Source: Deinococcus arboris
GTDB lineage: Bacteria > Deinococcota > Deinococci > Deinococcales > Deinococcaceae
Direction of reading: 5' to 3'
Assembly: GCF_009755355.1 (NCBI RefSeq)
Contig: NZ_WQLB01000023.1
Span: 11,745-75,744 of the forward strand
DNA length: 64,000 bases
The position numbers and the translations under genes were made by a program. The notes beneath the pieces are model-generated. The model worked only from the letters and a program-made list of their open reading frames with translations. It did not search any database and had not been told where the DNA came from. The stretch's first letter is position 1; each line of letters starts with the position of its first letter. Shown piece by piece: positions 8,690 to 16,910 of the stretch.

Positions 8690-8864
8690 GCGCCCAGCCT
8701 ACCGCGTCTGTCTTACGGGCTCCGGTAGAACCGGGCCTTCTCCCTGGTGAAAGTCGAGCAGAGTGAGTAGGAGAAACGACGGACAGCCGCGAGACAGAGG
8801 CGCAACCGGCGCCCTTCTTTTCTGTCTTGAAGCGGCCGTCTGTGTCACCCCCAGGGGCGCGCCC
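8690..8864. other. Intergenic gap with weak hairpin
   Basis: Holds a short GGCGC/GCGCC hairpin followed on the plus strand by CTTCTTTTCTGTCTT, which looks like a terminator with no obvious plus-strand transcript to end. Otherwise nothing recognised. Confidence 0.3.
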
Positions 8865-9452
8865 CTACCACGACATATTGACGCCCACGCCGCCGCCGAC
8901 CTGCCCCGTCTTCGTGTCCACGCTGAGGTTCACCGAGGCGTTCCAGCGCAGGTCCAGCGGTGACTGGGGCACGCCACTGATTCCATAATTCATGCTGGCG
9001 CGGCTGGATGAGGGCGAGTAATTGAGAGACAGCGACTGGTTTACCGTTTTGGCCGCCGCCACCGTGTACGGGGCCGAAGCCACCAGTTGCCCTTCACTGT
9101 TCAGAAACGACAGCACGCCTGAATGCGGGGCCGTTGCCAGCAGGGTCACGCTTTGCAGGGTGTTGGCACTCAGGATCAGGCGCTCGTCGCCCGCCTGGCG
9201 CGGTGTCAGGCGGGCGTCACTGGCGCGCACGCGCACCTCGGCATTCACGGGGCTCAGGACCGAAAAGGTCAGCATGCCGGCGCTGTGGCCGGGGGCCAGC
9301 CGCAGGGCCAGCGCCGCCGGCTGCACCCCAAGCGTGCGCGCCACCTCCAGTTTGGGGGCGGCGCCTTCTTTGACCGTAATGCCCACGGGCGGCGCCGAGA
9401 ACTGTGCCTGCGCGCCGCCCAGACAGCAAAGAACCAGGAGGAATCGTTTCAT
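8865..9452 (-). CDS. Secreted beta-rich protein of unknown function
   Basis: 195 residues with a signal peptide ending in AQAQFS. The body is rich in beta-prone Val, Ser, Thr and Leu: a first domain (about 25-130) with an Ig-like look (HSAGMLTFSVLSPVNAEVRV) and a C-terminal stretch with alternating polar and apolar residues (NQSLSLNYSPSSS, RWNASVNLSVDTKTG) ending in VNMSW, which could be an outer-membrane-inserting or assembly strand. The ribosome site is AGGGAAG. It follows a similar-sized secreted protein on the same strand (9633-10082), and the two may work together at the cell surface. Confidence 0.6.
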   Translation of the reverse strand: MKRFLLVLCCLGGAQAQFSAPPVGITVKEGAAPKLEVARTLGVQPAALALRLAPGHSAGMLTFSVLSPVNAEVRVRASDARLTPRQAGDERLILSANTLQSVTLLATAPHSGVLSFLNSEGQLVASAPYTVAAAKTVNQSLSLNYSPSSSRASMNYGISGVPQSPLDLRWNASVNLSVDTKTGQVGGGVGVNMSW

Positions 9453-9594
9453 GGCTTCCCTTACGGCTTCCGGCTAGAACGCCACCACATCGCAACAGCA
9501 CCGATATGCAACCTCCACGCCCGGAACCCGTCTTTCTCTCTGTGGTCGGATAGAGTCGTCGTTGCCAACGAGTCAACCGGAGCCCGGATGAGGT

Positions 9595-9626
9595 GGCGCG
9601 CCGGGCGGCTCTGGTCCCGGCGCGCC
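9595..9626. terminator. Strong hairpin between two secreted-protein genes
   Basis: Perfect 11-bp inverted repeat GGCGCGCCGGG/CCCGGCGCGCC (9595-9605, 9616-9626) with a 10-nt loop, just after the stop codon of the 9633-10082 gene. There is no T-run, so it may act as a partial terminator or as a 3' stabilising hairpin. Confidence 0.5.
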
Positions 9627-9632
9627 CGCCCC

Positions 9633-10082
9633 TCAGCTGTAGTCGCTCGTGCCTTCCAGGCTGAAAGTCACGGTGACGGTCTTGCCCGCCGTCGCCGAAA
9701 TGGCGGCGTCGCTGGGCAGGCCGATGGTGTACTGCAGTTCGCCCGTGCCGCCGGGGGCCAGGGTCAGGCTGCCCGTGACGGCCGTCACGATCACGTTGCC
9801 CTGGTAACTGCCCGTGACCGCCGAAGTGCCGGTGACCACGATGGGCCGGTCGGTCGTGTTGGTGACTGGCACGCTGATGGTGTAGGTGGCTCCAGGCCGC
9901 AAGGCCGAGGCGTCCAGATTCAGGGCTGTGTCGGGCACCTCAAAGTTCACGGCCTCGCCGTAGGCGCCGCTGGCGGTGACCGTCATGGAGGCGCGGTCGT
10001 AGGTGTCGCCGGTCGAGGTCTCGGCCAGGGCAGAGGGCAGCAGCAGCAGGGTGGTCAGGGCCAGCACAGAAAATTTACGCAT
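9633..10082 (-). CDS. Small secreted beta-sandwich protein
   Basis: 149 residues with a Sec signal peptide (LALTTLLLLPSALAETS). The mature part is a regular beta-rich domain (GATYTISVPVTNTTDRPIVVTG, GGTGELQYTIGLP, GKTVTVTFSLEG) of the kind found in camelysin/TasA-like or pilus-like surface proteins. I can support the fold class but not a named family. AAGGAG lies directly upstream of the ATG. It is the first gene of a possible pair with 8865-9452, separated by a strong hairpin that could set unequal expression. Confidence 0.65.
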   Translation of the reverse strand: MRKFSVLALTTLLLLPSALAETSTGDTYDRASMTVTASGAYGEAVNFEVPDTALNLDASALRPGATYTISVPVTNTTDRPIVVTGTSAVTGSYQGNVIVTAVTGSLTLAPGGTGELQYTIGLPSDAAISATAGKTVTVTFSLEGTSDYS

Positions 10083-10483
10083 GGGGAAACTCCTTGCCAG
10101 ACGCAGGGTCTGGACAGTTATCGCTGGCCTGCCTGAGACAGAAACAGCGTGGAAAAGCCGGTCGCACCACTGGCTCGGCGCGTTCCAGGTGCCCGGATAC
10201 AGAACGCGTTTCGTCGCCTCTTCTCGTCTGGAGGGTCCGGAGCGAGATGGGGCAACTATAGCCGCGCCTTCTCACACCCTCGTCACGCTGGGCTCAGGGT
10301 TTGAGGATGAAGGCGGAGGGAGTATCCGCCGTCTGGGTGAGTGTTTTTCGGGCTTCGCTTTTGAAACCGCTTCCTGACTGCGCTTTGTCAGACGAATCGG
10401 GCACAAGATGAAGGCCGCCCGGCTGGCAATTGCCGCGCGCCTCACTCCGGGTTGTGCGCCCCTCTGCTAAGCTGCCCGGCTGT
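10083..10483. other. 400-bp gap between divergent genes
   Basis: No gene recognised. It contains the leader of the secreted-protein gene, a GGCGGA/TCCGCC hairpin near 10314-10332, and the mnmA promoter. A TAAGCT -10 box (10468-10473) lies 10 nt before the mnmA ATG. Confidence 0.4.
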
Positions 10484-11662
10484 ATGAGCGCGCCTGCCCC
10501 CCTGCCCCAGCCGGTCTCCTCTCCTGCCACAGCCGCCGGGGAGCGCGTGCTGTGCGCCATGTCCGGCGGGGTGGACAGCAGCGTGACGGCGGCGCTGCTC
10601 AAGGACCAGGGCTATCAGGTGGTGGGCGCCATGATGCGTTTCTGGCCCGACGACAAGCGGGTGGACACGTTCGACACCTGCTGCTCGCCCGACGCCGCCT
10701 ACGAGGCCCGGCGCGTGGCCGAACAGGTGGGCGTGCCGTTTTACCTGCTGGATTACCGCGAGCAGTTTCAGCGCCACATCGTGGGGCCGTTTCTGGATGA
10801 ATACAGTAAGGGGCGCACGCCCAATCCCTGCGTGAACTGCAACACCAAGGTCAAGTTTGACGAGCTGGTGAAAAAAGCCAAGATGCTGGGCTGCCGCTAC
10901 GTGGCGACCGGGCACTACGTGAAGCGCGTGGAAAATGCGGCGGGCGAGGTGGAATTCTGGCGGGGCGACGACCCCCGCAAGGACCAGACTTATTTCCTGT
11001 GGGGCACCCCGCGCGACGCGCTGCCGTACATTCTGTTTCCGGTCGGCGAGCTGGAAAAGCCGCGCGTGCGTGAAATTGCCGAGGAACGCGGCCTGCTGAC
11101 CGCCCGCAAACCCGAAAGCCAGAACATCTGCTTCGTGCCGGGCAAGGTGCAGGACTTTGTGGCCGAGCATCTGCCCCAGGCCCAGGGCTACATCCGCGAG
11201 ATTGCCAGCGGCGAGGTCGTGGGCGAACACCTGGGCACGCAGTTTTACACCCTGGGCCAGAAGAAGGGCCTTGGGCTGTACCAGACCCACCGCGTCCGGC
11301 ATGTGGTTCACCTGGACCCGGCCACCAACACGGTCTGGGTGGGCGACCACGACGAGTGCCTGTGGCCAGGACTGCGCGCCAGTAGCGCGAACTATCTGGT
11401 GGACCTGGCCGAATTGCCGCAGGAGCTAGATGTGCAGGTGCGCTACCGCACGGCGCCCGTCAAGGCGCGTGTGGTGCGGGCCGATGAGCACGGCTTTGAG
11501 CTGGCCTTTGCCGAGCCTCAGTTTGCTGTGGCCCCTGGTCAGAGCGCCGTGCTGTACGCCGGGCCGCGCCTGCTGGGCGGCGGGCTGATTGAAGACCATA
11601 CCCGCGAGCTGCCGCCCCTAAAGCCCGCCCCGAAGAAGCGTCCCGCTGTACAGCTGAGCTGA
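10484..11662 (+). CDS. mnmA: tRNA-specific 2-thiouridylase MnmA
   Basis: 392 residues. The ATP pyrophosphatase P-loop SGGVDSS is near residue 24; the catalytic cysteines lie in the PNPCVNCNTKVKF motif and in KPESQNICFVP, the pair that carries the persulfide and attacks U34. The central domain and C-terminal beta-barrel are of normal length. It installs 2-thiouridine at the wobble base of tRNA-Lys, -Glu and -Gln in the cytoplasm. The ATG at 10484 is chosen because a -10 box lies just upstream; an in-frame start at 10430 would lie inside the promoter. Confidence 0.95.
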   Translation: MSAPAPLPQPVSSPATAAGERVLCAMSGGVDSSVTAALLKDQGYQVVGAMMRFWPDDKRVDTFDTCCSPDAAYEARRVAEQVGVPFYLLDYREQFQRHIVGPFLDEYSKGRTPNPCVNCNTKVKFDELVKKAKMLGCRYVATGHYVKRVENAAGEVEFWRGDDPRKDQTYFLWGTPRDALPYILFPVGELEKPRVREIAEERGLLTARKPESQNICFVPGKVQDFVAEHLPQAQGYIREIASGEVVGEHLGTQFYTLGQKKGLGLYQTHRVRHVVHLDPATNTVWVGDHDECLWPGLRASSANYLVDLAELPQELDVQVRYRTAPVKARVVRADEHGFELAFAEPQFAVAPGQSAVLYAGPRLLGGGLIEDHTRELPPLKPAPKKRPAVQLS

Positions 11663-11824
11663 GGGCAAAGGCCGAAGAGGCACTGACGCTTAAGGTAGGA
11701 GATGACAGAGGGCGGCTGCGGCGATAGCCAACGGTCCCGCTGGCAGAGAACGCCAAACAGCAAGCTGAAGATTCCAGCGGCTATTCGAGCTGCTGCTGGC
11801 TCTGCTCAGGTGTGGCCACATCTG

Positions 11825-12000
11825 GCCCCCGGCCACGCTCATACGGCTTCCGTCTGTTTCTCTGGCAAACCGGGAGAGCGCCAGGTGGCATACCCCACGC
11901 CCGAAAGCCGTTTGGCACCTCATCACACTGCGGCGCAGCTTTTCAAGTTCGCTTGGATTCAAGCGTTTTTGTAGACGATTGAATCCGGGTCCGTCTCATA
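11825..12000 (+). repeat. Small intergenic repeat, copy 3
   Basis: Left end CATACGGCTTCCGTCTGTTTC, then CCACGCC, a CACTGCGGCGCAGC core, TTTTCAAGTTCGCTTGGATTC, a perfect terminal hairpin GGATTCAA/TTGAATCC (11955-11962, 11979-11986) and the right end GGGTCCGTCTCA. The right end is an inverted match to the left end. Confidence 0.7.
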
Positions 12001-12009
12001 GCGGAACTC

Positions 12010-12043
12010 AGCGTGGTTGAGAGGTATGATCTTCAACCACGCT
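12010..12043. other. Perfect 11-bp inverted repeat beside the repeat element
   Basis: AGCGTGGTTGA (12010-12020) and TCAACCACGCT (12033-12043) flank a 12-nt loop. There is no T-run. It may end transcripts of the neighbouring minus-strand gene or be an independent element. Confidence 0.5.
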
Positions 12044-12111
12044 AAGGCGAACACAGTTAGTCTCTGCAACAGACAGCGGCAAAAGAGGAGTGAAGAGGCG
12101 TCGCTGGCCCC

Positions 12112-12480
12112 TCAATGGAACTGGCAGCCGCTGTCAGGCCCCGTAACCTTCAGATGCCGACGAACCTCGGCCAGACCCATCAGCAACCCAGCCCGGCTGA
12201 TCAGGCCAAACGGCAGAATCTCGGGCAGCAGAATCAGGGGCAGACTTAGCCACAGCCACCGCCGCCCCGTCACCACCAACAGCGCGCCGTACAGCACCAC
12301 CGAGGCCAGTCGGGTGGCGTACATCACCCCAAACGCAACCACCTGACCAGAGCGCCCAACCGTCAGCATGGGCAACACCACCAACAGCACCCCCAGCACA
12401 CCAAACCTCAGCGTCCAGCGCCACAGCCGCCAGCCTCGCTGCTGGTGCTGGCTATCCAGGCGGGTCATTCGGGGCGTCAT
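12112..12480 (-). CDS. Small membrane protein of unknown function
   Basis: About 122 residues with three hydrophobic segments (FGVLGVLLVVLPMLTV, VVAFGVMYATRLASVVLYGALLVV, LWLSLPLILLPEILPFGLI), a basic N-terminus and a soluble tail. No family recognised. An ATG at 12501 would add seven residues; neither start has a clear ribosome site. The gene is isolated between an intergenic repeat and a gap of about 300 bp. Confidence 0.55.
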   Translation of the reverse strand: MTPRMTRLDSQHQQRGWRLWRWTLRFGVLGVLLVVLPMLTVGRSGQVVAFGVMYATRLASVVLYGALLVVTGRRWLWLSLPLILLPEILPFGLISRAGLLMGLAEVRRHLKVTGPDSGCQFH

Positions 12481-12776
12481 CTCAGGGCCACCGGGGGACA
12501 TAGCAAGCTGTGCGGGCGCAGGCGGCGGGGTAAGCCGGATAACTCCGGGTCAGGGCGGCCTCCTCGCGCCCAGCCTTGACGGGATGACATCCCCAGTAGG
12601 AAGGGCCACACTCTAGCAGTGCTCCCCAGTCACCAGGTCTAGCAGGGGCGTCAACTGTCGGCTCAGGATAAAGGCACTCCAGACGGGCAGCTGTGGGTCT
12701 CCGCGTCTGACCAGTCAGCCGTTCAAGCACCGGGACTGCCCATGTCACCCCTCACTCAGCAGCGGCTGGGCCGACA
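12481..12776. other. Intergenic gap
   Basis: About 300 bp without a supported gene. An antisense-looking open frame (12482-12748) has poor start context and unusual composition, and I do not accept it. Confidence 0.4.
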
Positions 12777-13700
12777 TCAGTACGCCTGGCCCGGCTCCAC
12801 GCGACCTTCGGGGTCGCGGCCCTGTTGCAGGTCAATCAGAAAGTCGCGGGTCAGCGCGGCGCCTCGCGCCACGAGGTCAGCGGTGGTGCTGGCAATGTGG
12901 GGGGTCAGAATGACGTTTGGCAGGGTCCACAGCGGGTGGTCAGCGGGCAGCGGCTCGGGGTCGGTCACGTCCAGCACCGCGCCGCCCAGGTGGCCAGCCT
13001 CCAGCGCCGCCACCAGGTCGGCCGCGACGACCAGGCCGCCGCGCCCCACGTTGCACAGCCACGCGCCGGGATTCAGCCGGGCCAGCACATCGGCGTTCAC
13101 AAGTCCCTTTGTCTCCGGCGTCTGCGGCAGCAGCAGGACCACCCAGTCGGCCTGCGACAGCAGTTCGTCGCGCTCGGCCTCAGAGGTGCCGCTGCGAATC
13201 CCACTGACCTCGGCGCCGTGCGGCGTGAGCAGCGCCTCCAGCTCACGGCCAATGTGCCCGTGTCCCCACAGCACGACCCGCGCGCCGTCCAGGGTGGCCA
13301 GCCCCGACTGCCCCGGCGAAGGCGGGGGTGCCCACTCACGGCGGGCCTGGGCGTCCCGGAAGAGGTGCAGGCCGCGTGACGCCGCCAGCACTCCGGCCAG
13401 CGCGTGTACCGCCACCGCGCGGCTGTGCAGGCGGCTGGCGTTGTACAGGGTCACCCCCTCTGGCAATTGCCCCTGCACATGCTCGATGCCCGCTGTCAGG
13501 GTCAGCGCCCAGGCCAGCCCCGGCACCGCCAACAACCGGGCGCGGGTGTCCGGGCCAGTCAGCCACAGCACCGCGCCGTCCGCCGCCCCTTCGGGCACCT
13601 CGGTACGGGTGTAGAACGCGAGGTCCACGCCAGGGACGCCGCCCTCATCGTGGGCTGCCAGGGCACGGAAGTCGGGCAGGTCGGGAACAAGAACGCGCAT
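12777..13700 (-). CDS. D-isomer-specific 2-hydroxyacid dehydrogenase
   Basis: 307 residues. The NAD(P)-binding motif GHGHIGRELE lies in the middle, followed by the catalytic set of the family: Arg in NVGRGGLV, Glu in DPEPLPADHPLW and His in TPHIAST. The protein reduces 2-oxoacids or oxidises D-2-hydroxyacids; the exact substrate (glyoxylate/hydroxypyruvate, 2-ketogluconate or other) cannot be read. The first motif is GxGxxG with His replacing the usual Tyr/Phe neighbours, which is common in the NADP-preferring branch. It is monocistronic by context. Confidence 0.85.
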   Translation of the reverse strand: MRVLVPDLPDFRALAAHDEGGVPGVDLAFYTRTEVPEGAADGAVLWLTGPDTRARLLAVPGLAWALTLTAGIEHVQGQLPEGVTLYNASRLHSRAVAVHALAGVLAASRGLHLFRDAQARREWAPPPSPGQSGLATLDGARVVLWGHGHIGRELEALLTPHGAEVSGIRSGTSEAERDELLSQADWVVLLLPQTPETKGLVNADVLARLNPGAWLCNVGRGGLVVAADLVAALEAGHLGGAVLDVTDPEPLPADHPLWTLPNVILTPHIASTTADLVARGAALTRDFLIDLQQGRDPEGRVEPGQAY

Positions 13701-13814
13701 GTCCCGTATTTTGCCCCGTTCCTCAGACGCCGCAGAGCAACCTCAACCGGCGCTCAAGACTTCAGGGGGAGGACATCTGAACATCGTCCATCTCTCCCTG
13801 TACCACGCTGGCTG

Positions 13815-14040
13815 TTCACATGAGAGACCGATTCCGTCTGCTTCGTTGAAACATCGGAAGAGAATCAACGTGTCAACTTCACGCCTGTCAGCCCAGTTTT
13901 TCTTCCTCACGCTCTGCTGCGAAGCGCTCCGAGCCTGCTGGGCTGCTTTCCAAATCCGCCCGGATTCCATCGGGTGTGCAAACGACTGAAGCCGAGTTGA
14001 TATGACACTCGTCTCAGGCTGCGGAGTGCTGTATCAGAGT
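13815..14040 (+). repeat. Small intergenic repeat, copy 4
   Basis: The best-preserved core: GATTCCGTCTGCTTCGTT at the left, CAACTTCACGCC, CACGCTCTGCTGCGAAGCGC, CCGAGCCTGCTGGGCTGC, TTTCCAAATCCGCCCGGATTCC, then an imperfect terminal hairpin. The right end is less clear than in copies 1-3. Confidence 0.65.
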
Positions 14041-14056
14041 CCCCAGACCCTGCTCG

Positions 14057-14626
14057 TCAACTCTCACCAGCCTCGCCCTGCGCTGTCAGCCAGGCCTGCC
14101 GGGTCAGCTCCATATGGACGTCGGTGCGGCCGGGGCGGGTGGTGCGGCCCACCTCGTGAAAGCCGCAGGCAGCAAAGGCCCGCTGCGCGCGGCGGTTGTG
14201 GGCAAAGGTGGTCAGGCGAATACGGGTCAGCGGCGTGTCGCGTTCCTCAAAGGCCCAGCGCACCAGCGCCCCCACAGCGGCGCGGCCGTAGCCCTGACCC
14301 CACAACGCCGGCAGCCCAATCATGACGCCCAGGGTGGCGGCCGTGGGGGTCAGCGGGGGCGGCGGGCGCAGGTCGTACAGTTCGGCGCTGCCGATCAGCT
14401 GCCCGGCCTCGTCCAGCACGCCAAAGCCAGCGCGCTCGCCGGTGCGTTCCTCGTCCTGCATGACGCGGCGAAACAGCCATTCCGGCATGCGGATGGGCCG
14501 GGCGTCGTTCCAATCGGCCAGTTCGCGGCTGCGAAAAAACCCGTGCAGCGCGCGCCACTCCGGCGGCGTGAAGTCCAGCACCGGCTTGAGGCTCACGCGC
14601 GGCACTCCTGGCGCGGCTTCAGTCAC
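14057..14626 (-). CDS. GNAT family N-acetyltransferase (RimJ/RimL-like)
   Basis: 189 residues with the acetyl-CoA loop in LWGQGYGRAAVGALVRWAF, a preceding beta strand ATLGVMIG, and a C-terminal NRRAQRAFAACGFHEVGR helix-strand, typical of RimJ/RimL-type enzymes that acetylate protein N-termini or small amines. The acceptor cannot be inferred. It is the third gene of an overlapping minus-strand operon (EndoIII-like, IMPase-like, GNAT); its start overlaps the upstream gene by 8 bp, so translation is probably coupled. Confidence 0.8.
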   Translation of the reverse strand: MTEAAPGVPRVSLKPVLDFTPPEWRALHGFFRSRELADWNDARPIRMPEWLFRRVMQDEERTGERAGFGVLDEAGQLIGSAELYDLRPPPPLTPTAATLGVMIGLPALWGQGYGRAAVGALVRWAFEERDTPLTRIRLTTFAHNRRAQRAFAACGFHEVGRTTRPGRTDVHMELTRQAWLTAQGEAGES

Positions 14627-15680
14627 GTGGAGGGCTCGCCTCCGGCCCCGGCTGCACCGTGCCCAGCGCGCGGGTCACGTCGCGGGTCAGCCGCTCCAGA
14701 TGAAAGGCGTCGCCCTCCGCGCGCTCGACCCGGCGGGTCGGCAGGTCCATGACGAGCAGCGCCAGGACCTCGCCCCCGGCATGGCGCATGAACACGCCAG
14801 GGTGCTCTGCCAGCGCTTCTTGATCCGCCGCGCCCAGCAATGACCAGGCCGGATCGGCAGGGGTCAGCCCCAGGTGAGCGGTGGGCAGGCGGTGGGCGCT
14901 CAGCGCGCCGTCCAGCCACGCCAGGGCGCCGGGTTGCCCACCGATCAGCCCCTGCTCGATGTGCGGGCGCGGCTGGTTGTAGCGAACCGGGCGACCGTCG
15001 CGGCGGCGCAGGTCGCCCCCAGCGGCGCGCAGCAGGGCGTGCCCGGCGGCAATATCCCACTCGCTGCGCGGCGACATGGTAAAGGTCACGTCGGCCTGAC
15101 CAGCGGCAATGCGGGCCAACTTCAGGGCAATGCTGCCGCTGGGCACCATGCCGGGCAGCGGCACGGCGTGCAGTTCGCGGCTGTGCTCGGTGTCCGACAC
15201 CGCCACCCGCCACTCCGGGCCAGCCGCCGCCGGGGACACGGGTTGACCATTCAGGGTCACGCCGGCCCCCACCACGCCCGCAAATAATTCATCGGTGGCC
15301 GGGGCATAGACCACGCCCAGCACGGCTTCACCGTCCACAGCCAGGCCGATACTGACGCAGTAGTCGGGACTGCCGGTGGAAAACTCCTTGGTGCCGTCAA
15401 TGGGGTCAATGATCCAGACCCGACTACGGGTCAGGCGCTCGGGGCTGTCGGCCTCCTCTTCTGACAGCAGGCCGTCATCCGGAAAGGCCTGCGCCAGGCC
15501 GCGCGTAATCAGCGCAGAGGCCTCGCGGTCGGCAGCGGTGACCGGGTCGTCGGCGCTGGTTTTGTGTTCCACGGTCAGGCCCACGCGCAGGTGAGAGAGC
15601 AGCAGCGCGCCGGCCTCGCGCGCCAGCCGCTCGGCGGCCTTTTGCTCAGGGGCTAAGAGGTCAGAAGAAAACGTCGTCAT
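14619..15680 (-). CDS. Inositol monophosphatase/3'(2'),5'-bisphosphate nucleotidase family protein with C-terminal extension
   Basis: 353 residues. The metal-binding motifs are intact: LLSEEEAD, DPIDGTKEF and WDIAAGHALLRAAGG. Family members remove phosphate from inositol phosphates or from 3'-phosphoadenosine 5'-phosphate (CysQ). After the normal end of the fold (about residue 265) there is an extra domain of roughly 85 residues (HAGGEVLALLVMDLPTRRVERAEGDAFHLERL) that I do not recognise. The ATG at 15680 lies within the end of the EndoIII-like gene (20-bp overlap). The longer frame upstream belongs to that gene's region and is not used. Confidence 0.8.
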   Translation of the reverse strand: MTTFSSDLLAPEQKAAERLAREAGALLLSHLRVGLTVEHKTSADDPVTAADREASALITRGLAQAFPDDGLLSEEEADSPERLTRSRVWIIDPIDGTKEFSTGSPDYCVSIGLAVDGEAVLGVVYAPATDELFAGVVGAGVTLNGQPVSPAAAGPEWRVAVSDTEHSRELHAVPLPGMVPSGSIALKLARIAAGQADVTFTMSPRSEWDIAAGHALLRAAGGDLRRRDGRPVRYNQPRPHIEQGLIGGQPGALAWLDGALSAHRLPTAHLGLTPADPAWSLLGAADQEALAEHPGVFMRHAGGEVLALLVMDLPTRRVERAEGDAFHLERLTRDVTRALGTVQPGPEASPPRD

Positions 15681-16434
15681 CTGCCTCCGAGGATAACGGC
15701 CGGCCCCCGGACTTCGGCCCCAGCAGCGCCGCCGAGGGGCACAGCTCCTGCAGGACACAGCGGTCGCAGCGCGGATGGCGGGCGGTGCAGGTGGCCCGGC
15801 CATGCCGCACCCCGGCGACATGTAGGGCCAGCCGGTCGGGGGCCGTGCGCGGCGTCACTGCGTCGTACCAGCGCGTGACGCGCGCGGCACTCCAGGCGTC
15901 CGGCACCCACTCCAGCCGCCGCGCCAGCCGGTCCAGATTGCCCTCGACCGGCATGGCCGCGCGGTGCAGGTCAAACAGCAGCAGCAGGCTGGCGGTGTGC
16001 CGGCCCACCCCCGGCAGACTTTCCAGGGCGGCGCGGGCCTGCTCGTCCGTCAAGTCGGCCAGGTCGCCCAGACCCAAGGGGTGGCCACCTGCCTGGGCGC
16101 GCTCGGCCAGGGCCGTCAGAAGGCCGTACAGGTGCGCCGCTTTGGCCCGGTGCAGGCCACCGCCCGCACCCTTCAGGGTGGTTTCTATACCGTCGGGGCC
16201 GTCCAGCAGCGCCGCTTCCCAGGCGGGATAGGCCGCCCGCAGCGCACGAAACTGACGGTCGGCAGCCTCACGGGTATTTTGCTGACCCAGGATGGTGCGA
16301 ATCAGTTCATTCAGCAGGTCCGGCTGACGGGTGCGGGGCAGCGCCGCGCCGTCCGGCAGATAGGCTGCTGCCAGGCGGCGCGTGACTTCCGCGAGGGTGT
16401 CAGGCACCGAGAACACTTCAGGAACGCGCGGCAT
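15661..16434 (-). CDS. Endonuclease III-like HhH-GPD protein with altered catalytic residues
   Basis: 257 residues. The helix-hairpin-helix LESLPGVGRHTASLLLL and a C-terminal [4Fe-4S] loop (Cys216, 223, 226, 232; C-x6-C-x2-C-x5-C) define the Nth/MutY superfamily. At the positions of the EndoIII catalytic pair (Lys120 and Asp138 in E. coli) it has His146 and Glu164 (VEGNLDRL instead of VDTHxxRV), with the spacing of 18 residues kept. Thus the lyase lysine is missing and the acid is changed; it may be a monofunctional glycosylase, a lesion binder or inactive. It is the first gene of a three-gene overlapping operon, with its ATG 7 nt behind a TAGCCT box. Confidence 0.85.
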   Translation of the reverse strand: MPRVPEVFSVPDTLAEVTRRLAAAYLPDGAALPRTRQPDLLNELIRTILGQQNTREAADRQFRALRAAYPAWEAALLDGPDGIETTLKGAGGGLHRAKAAHLYGLLTALAERAQAGGHPLGLGDLADLTDEQARAALESLPGVGRHTASLLLLFDLHRAAMPVEGNLDRLARRLEWVPDAWSAARVTRWYDAVTPRTAPDRLALHVAGVRHGRATCTARHPRCDRCVLQELCPSAALLGPKSGGRPLSSEADDDVFF

Positions 16435-16544
16435 CTCTGGCAGGCTAGGACGGCGCCGGCACAGACACCGTGGCGGCGGGCGCGGTTGACTGGCACCACG
16501 GGGAAATCGGGCGGCCGGGTCCTGGGCAAACCTCAGCGGATTTC

Positions 16545-16715
16545 ACACGGCTCCCGAAAAATTCTGGCAATGCACTGCGGAATTTTTCCGACCAGACCTG
16601 GACAGCGGCGCCGCAGGCTCGGAGAGCTTCGCAGAAGAGGGGGCAAGAGAATGGACCTCCGCGCCTTGGAGAAACCTCTGGTGGTGGCCCGGAGATTATA
16701 AAAATGGACGGAGGC
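16545..16715 (-). repeat. Small intergenic repeat, copy 5
   Basis: Read on the minus strand: CCTCTTCTGCGAAGCTCTCC, GAGCCTGCGGCGCCGCTGTCCAGGTC, then a terminal hairpin made of GAAAAATTC/GAATTTTTC (16556-16564, 16580-16588), a perfect 9-bp inverted repeat unlike that of the other copies in sequence but in the same place. Confidence 0.65.
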
Positions 16716-16910
16716 CACATCAATGGCGCCTACGCCGCCTGCCGGCTGACCCTACTGTTTCATCCGCTCAGTGCTGTCTTTGCGGCGAGACCCTTTCATC
16801 TACTGTTGTGGCTCAAATCCAGTCTCAAGCCTAATCGCATGAACCACGACAGCCCCCGAAGGAACCTATTCACTATGTCACCCTCTGAGCCGTCTCTCTT
16901 CCTTCAGGCC
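16716..16910. other. Intergenic gap
   Basis: Nothing recognised between the repeat and the lipoprotein gene; it is relatively AT-rich for this genome. Confidence 0.3.

Noticed and set aside
12482..12748. 88-residue minus-strand open frame
   Set aside because: No ribosome site, no domain and unusual composition; it overlaps the start region of a better-supported gene.
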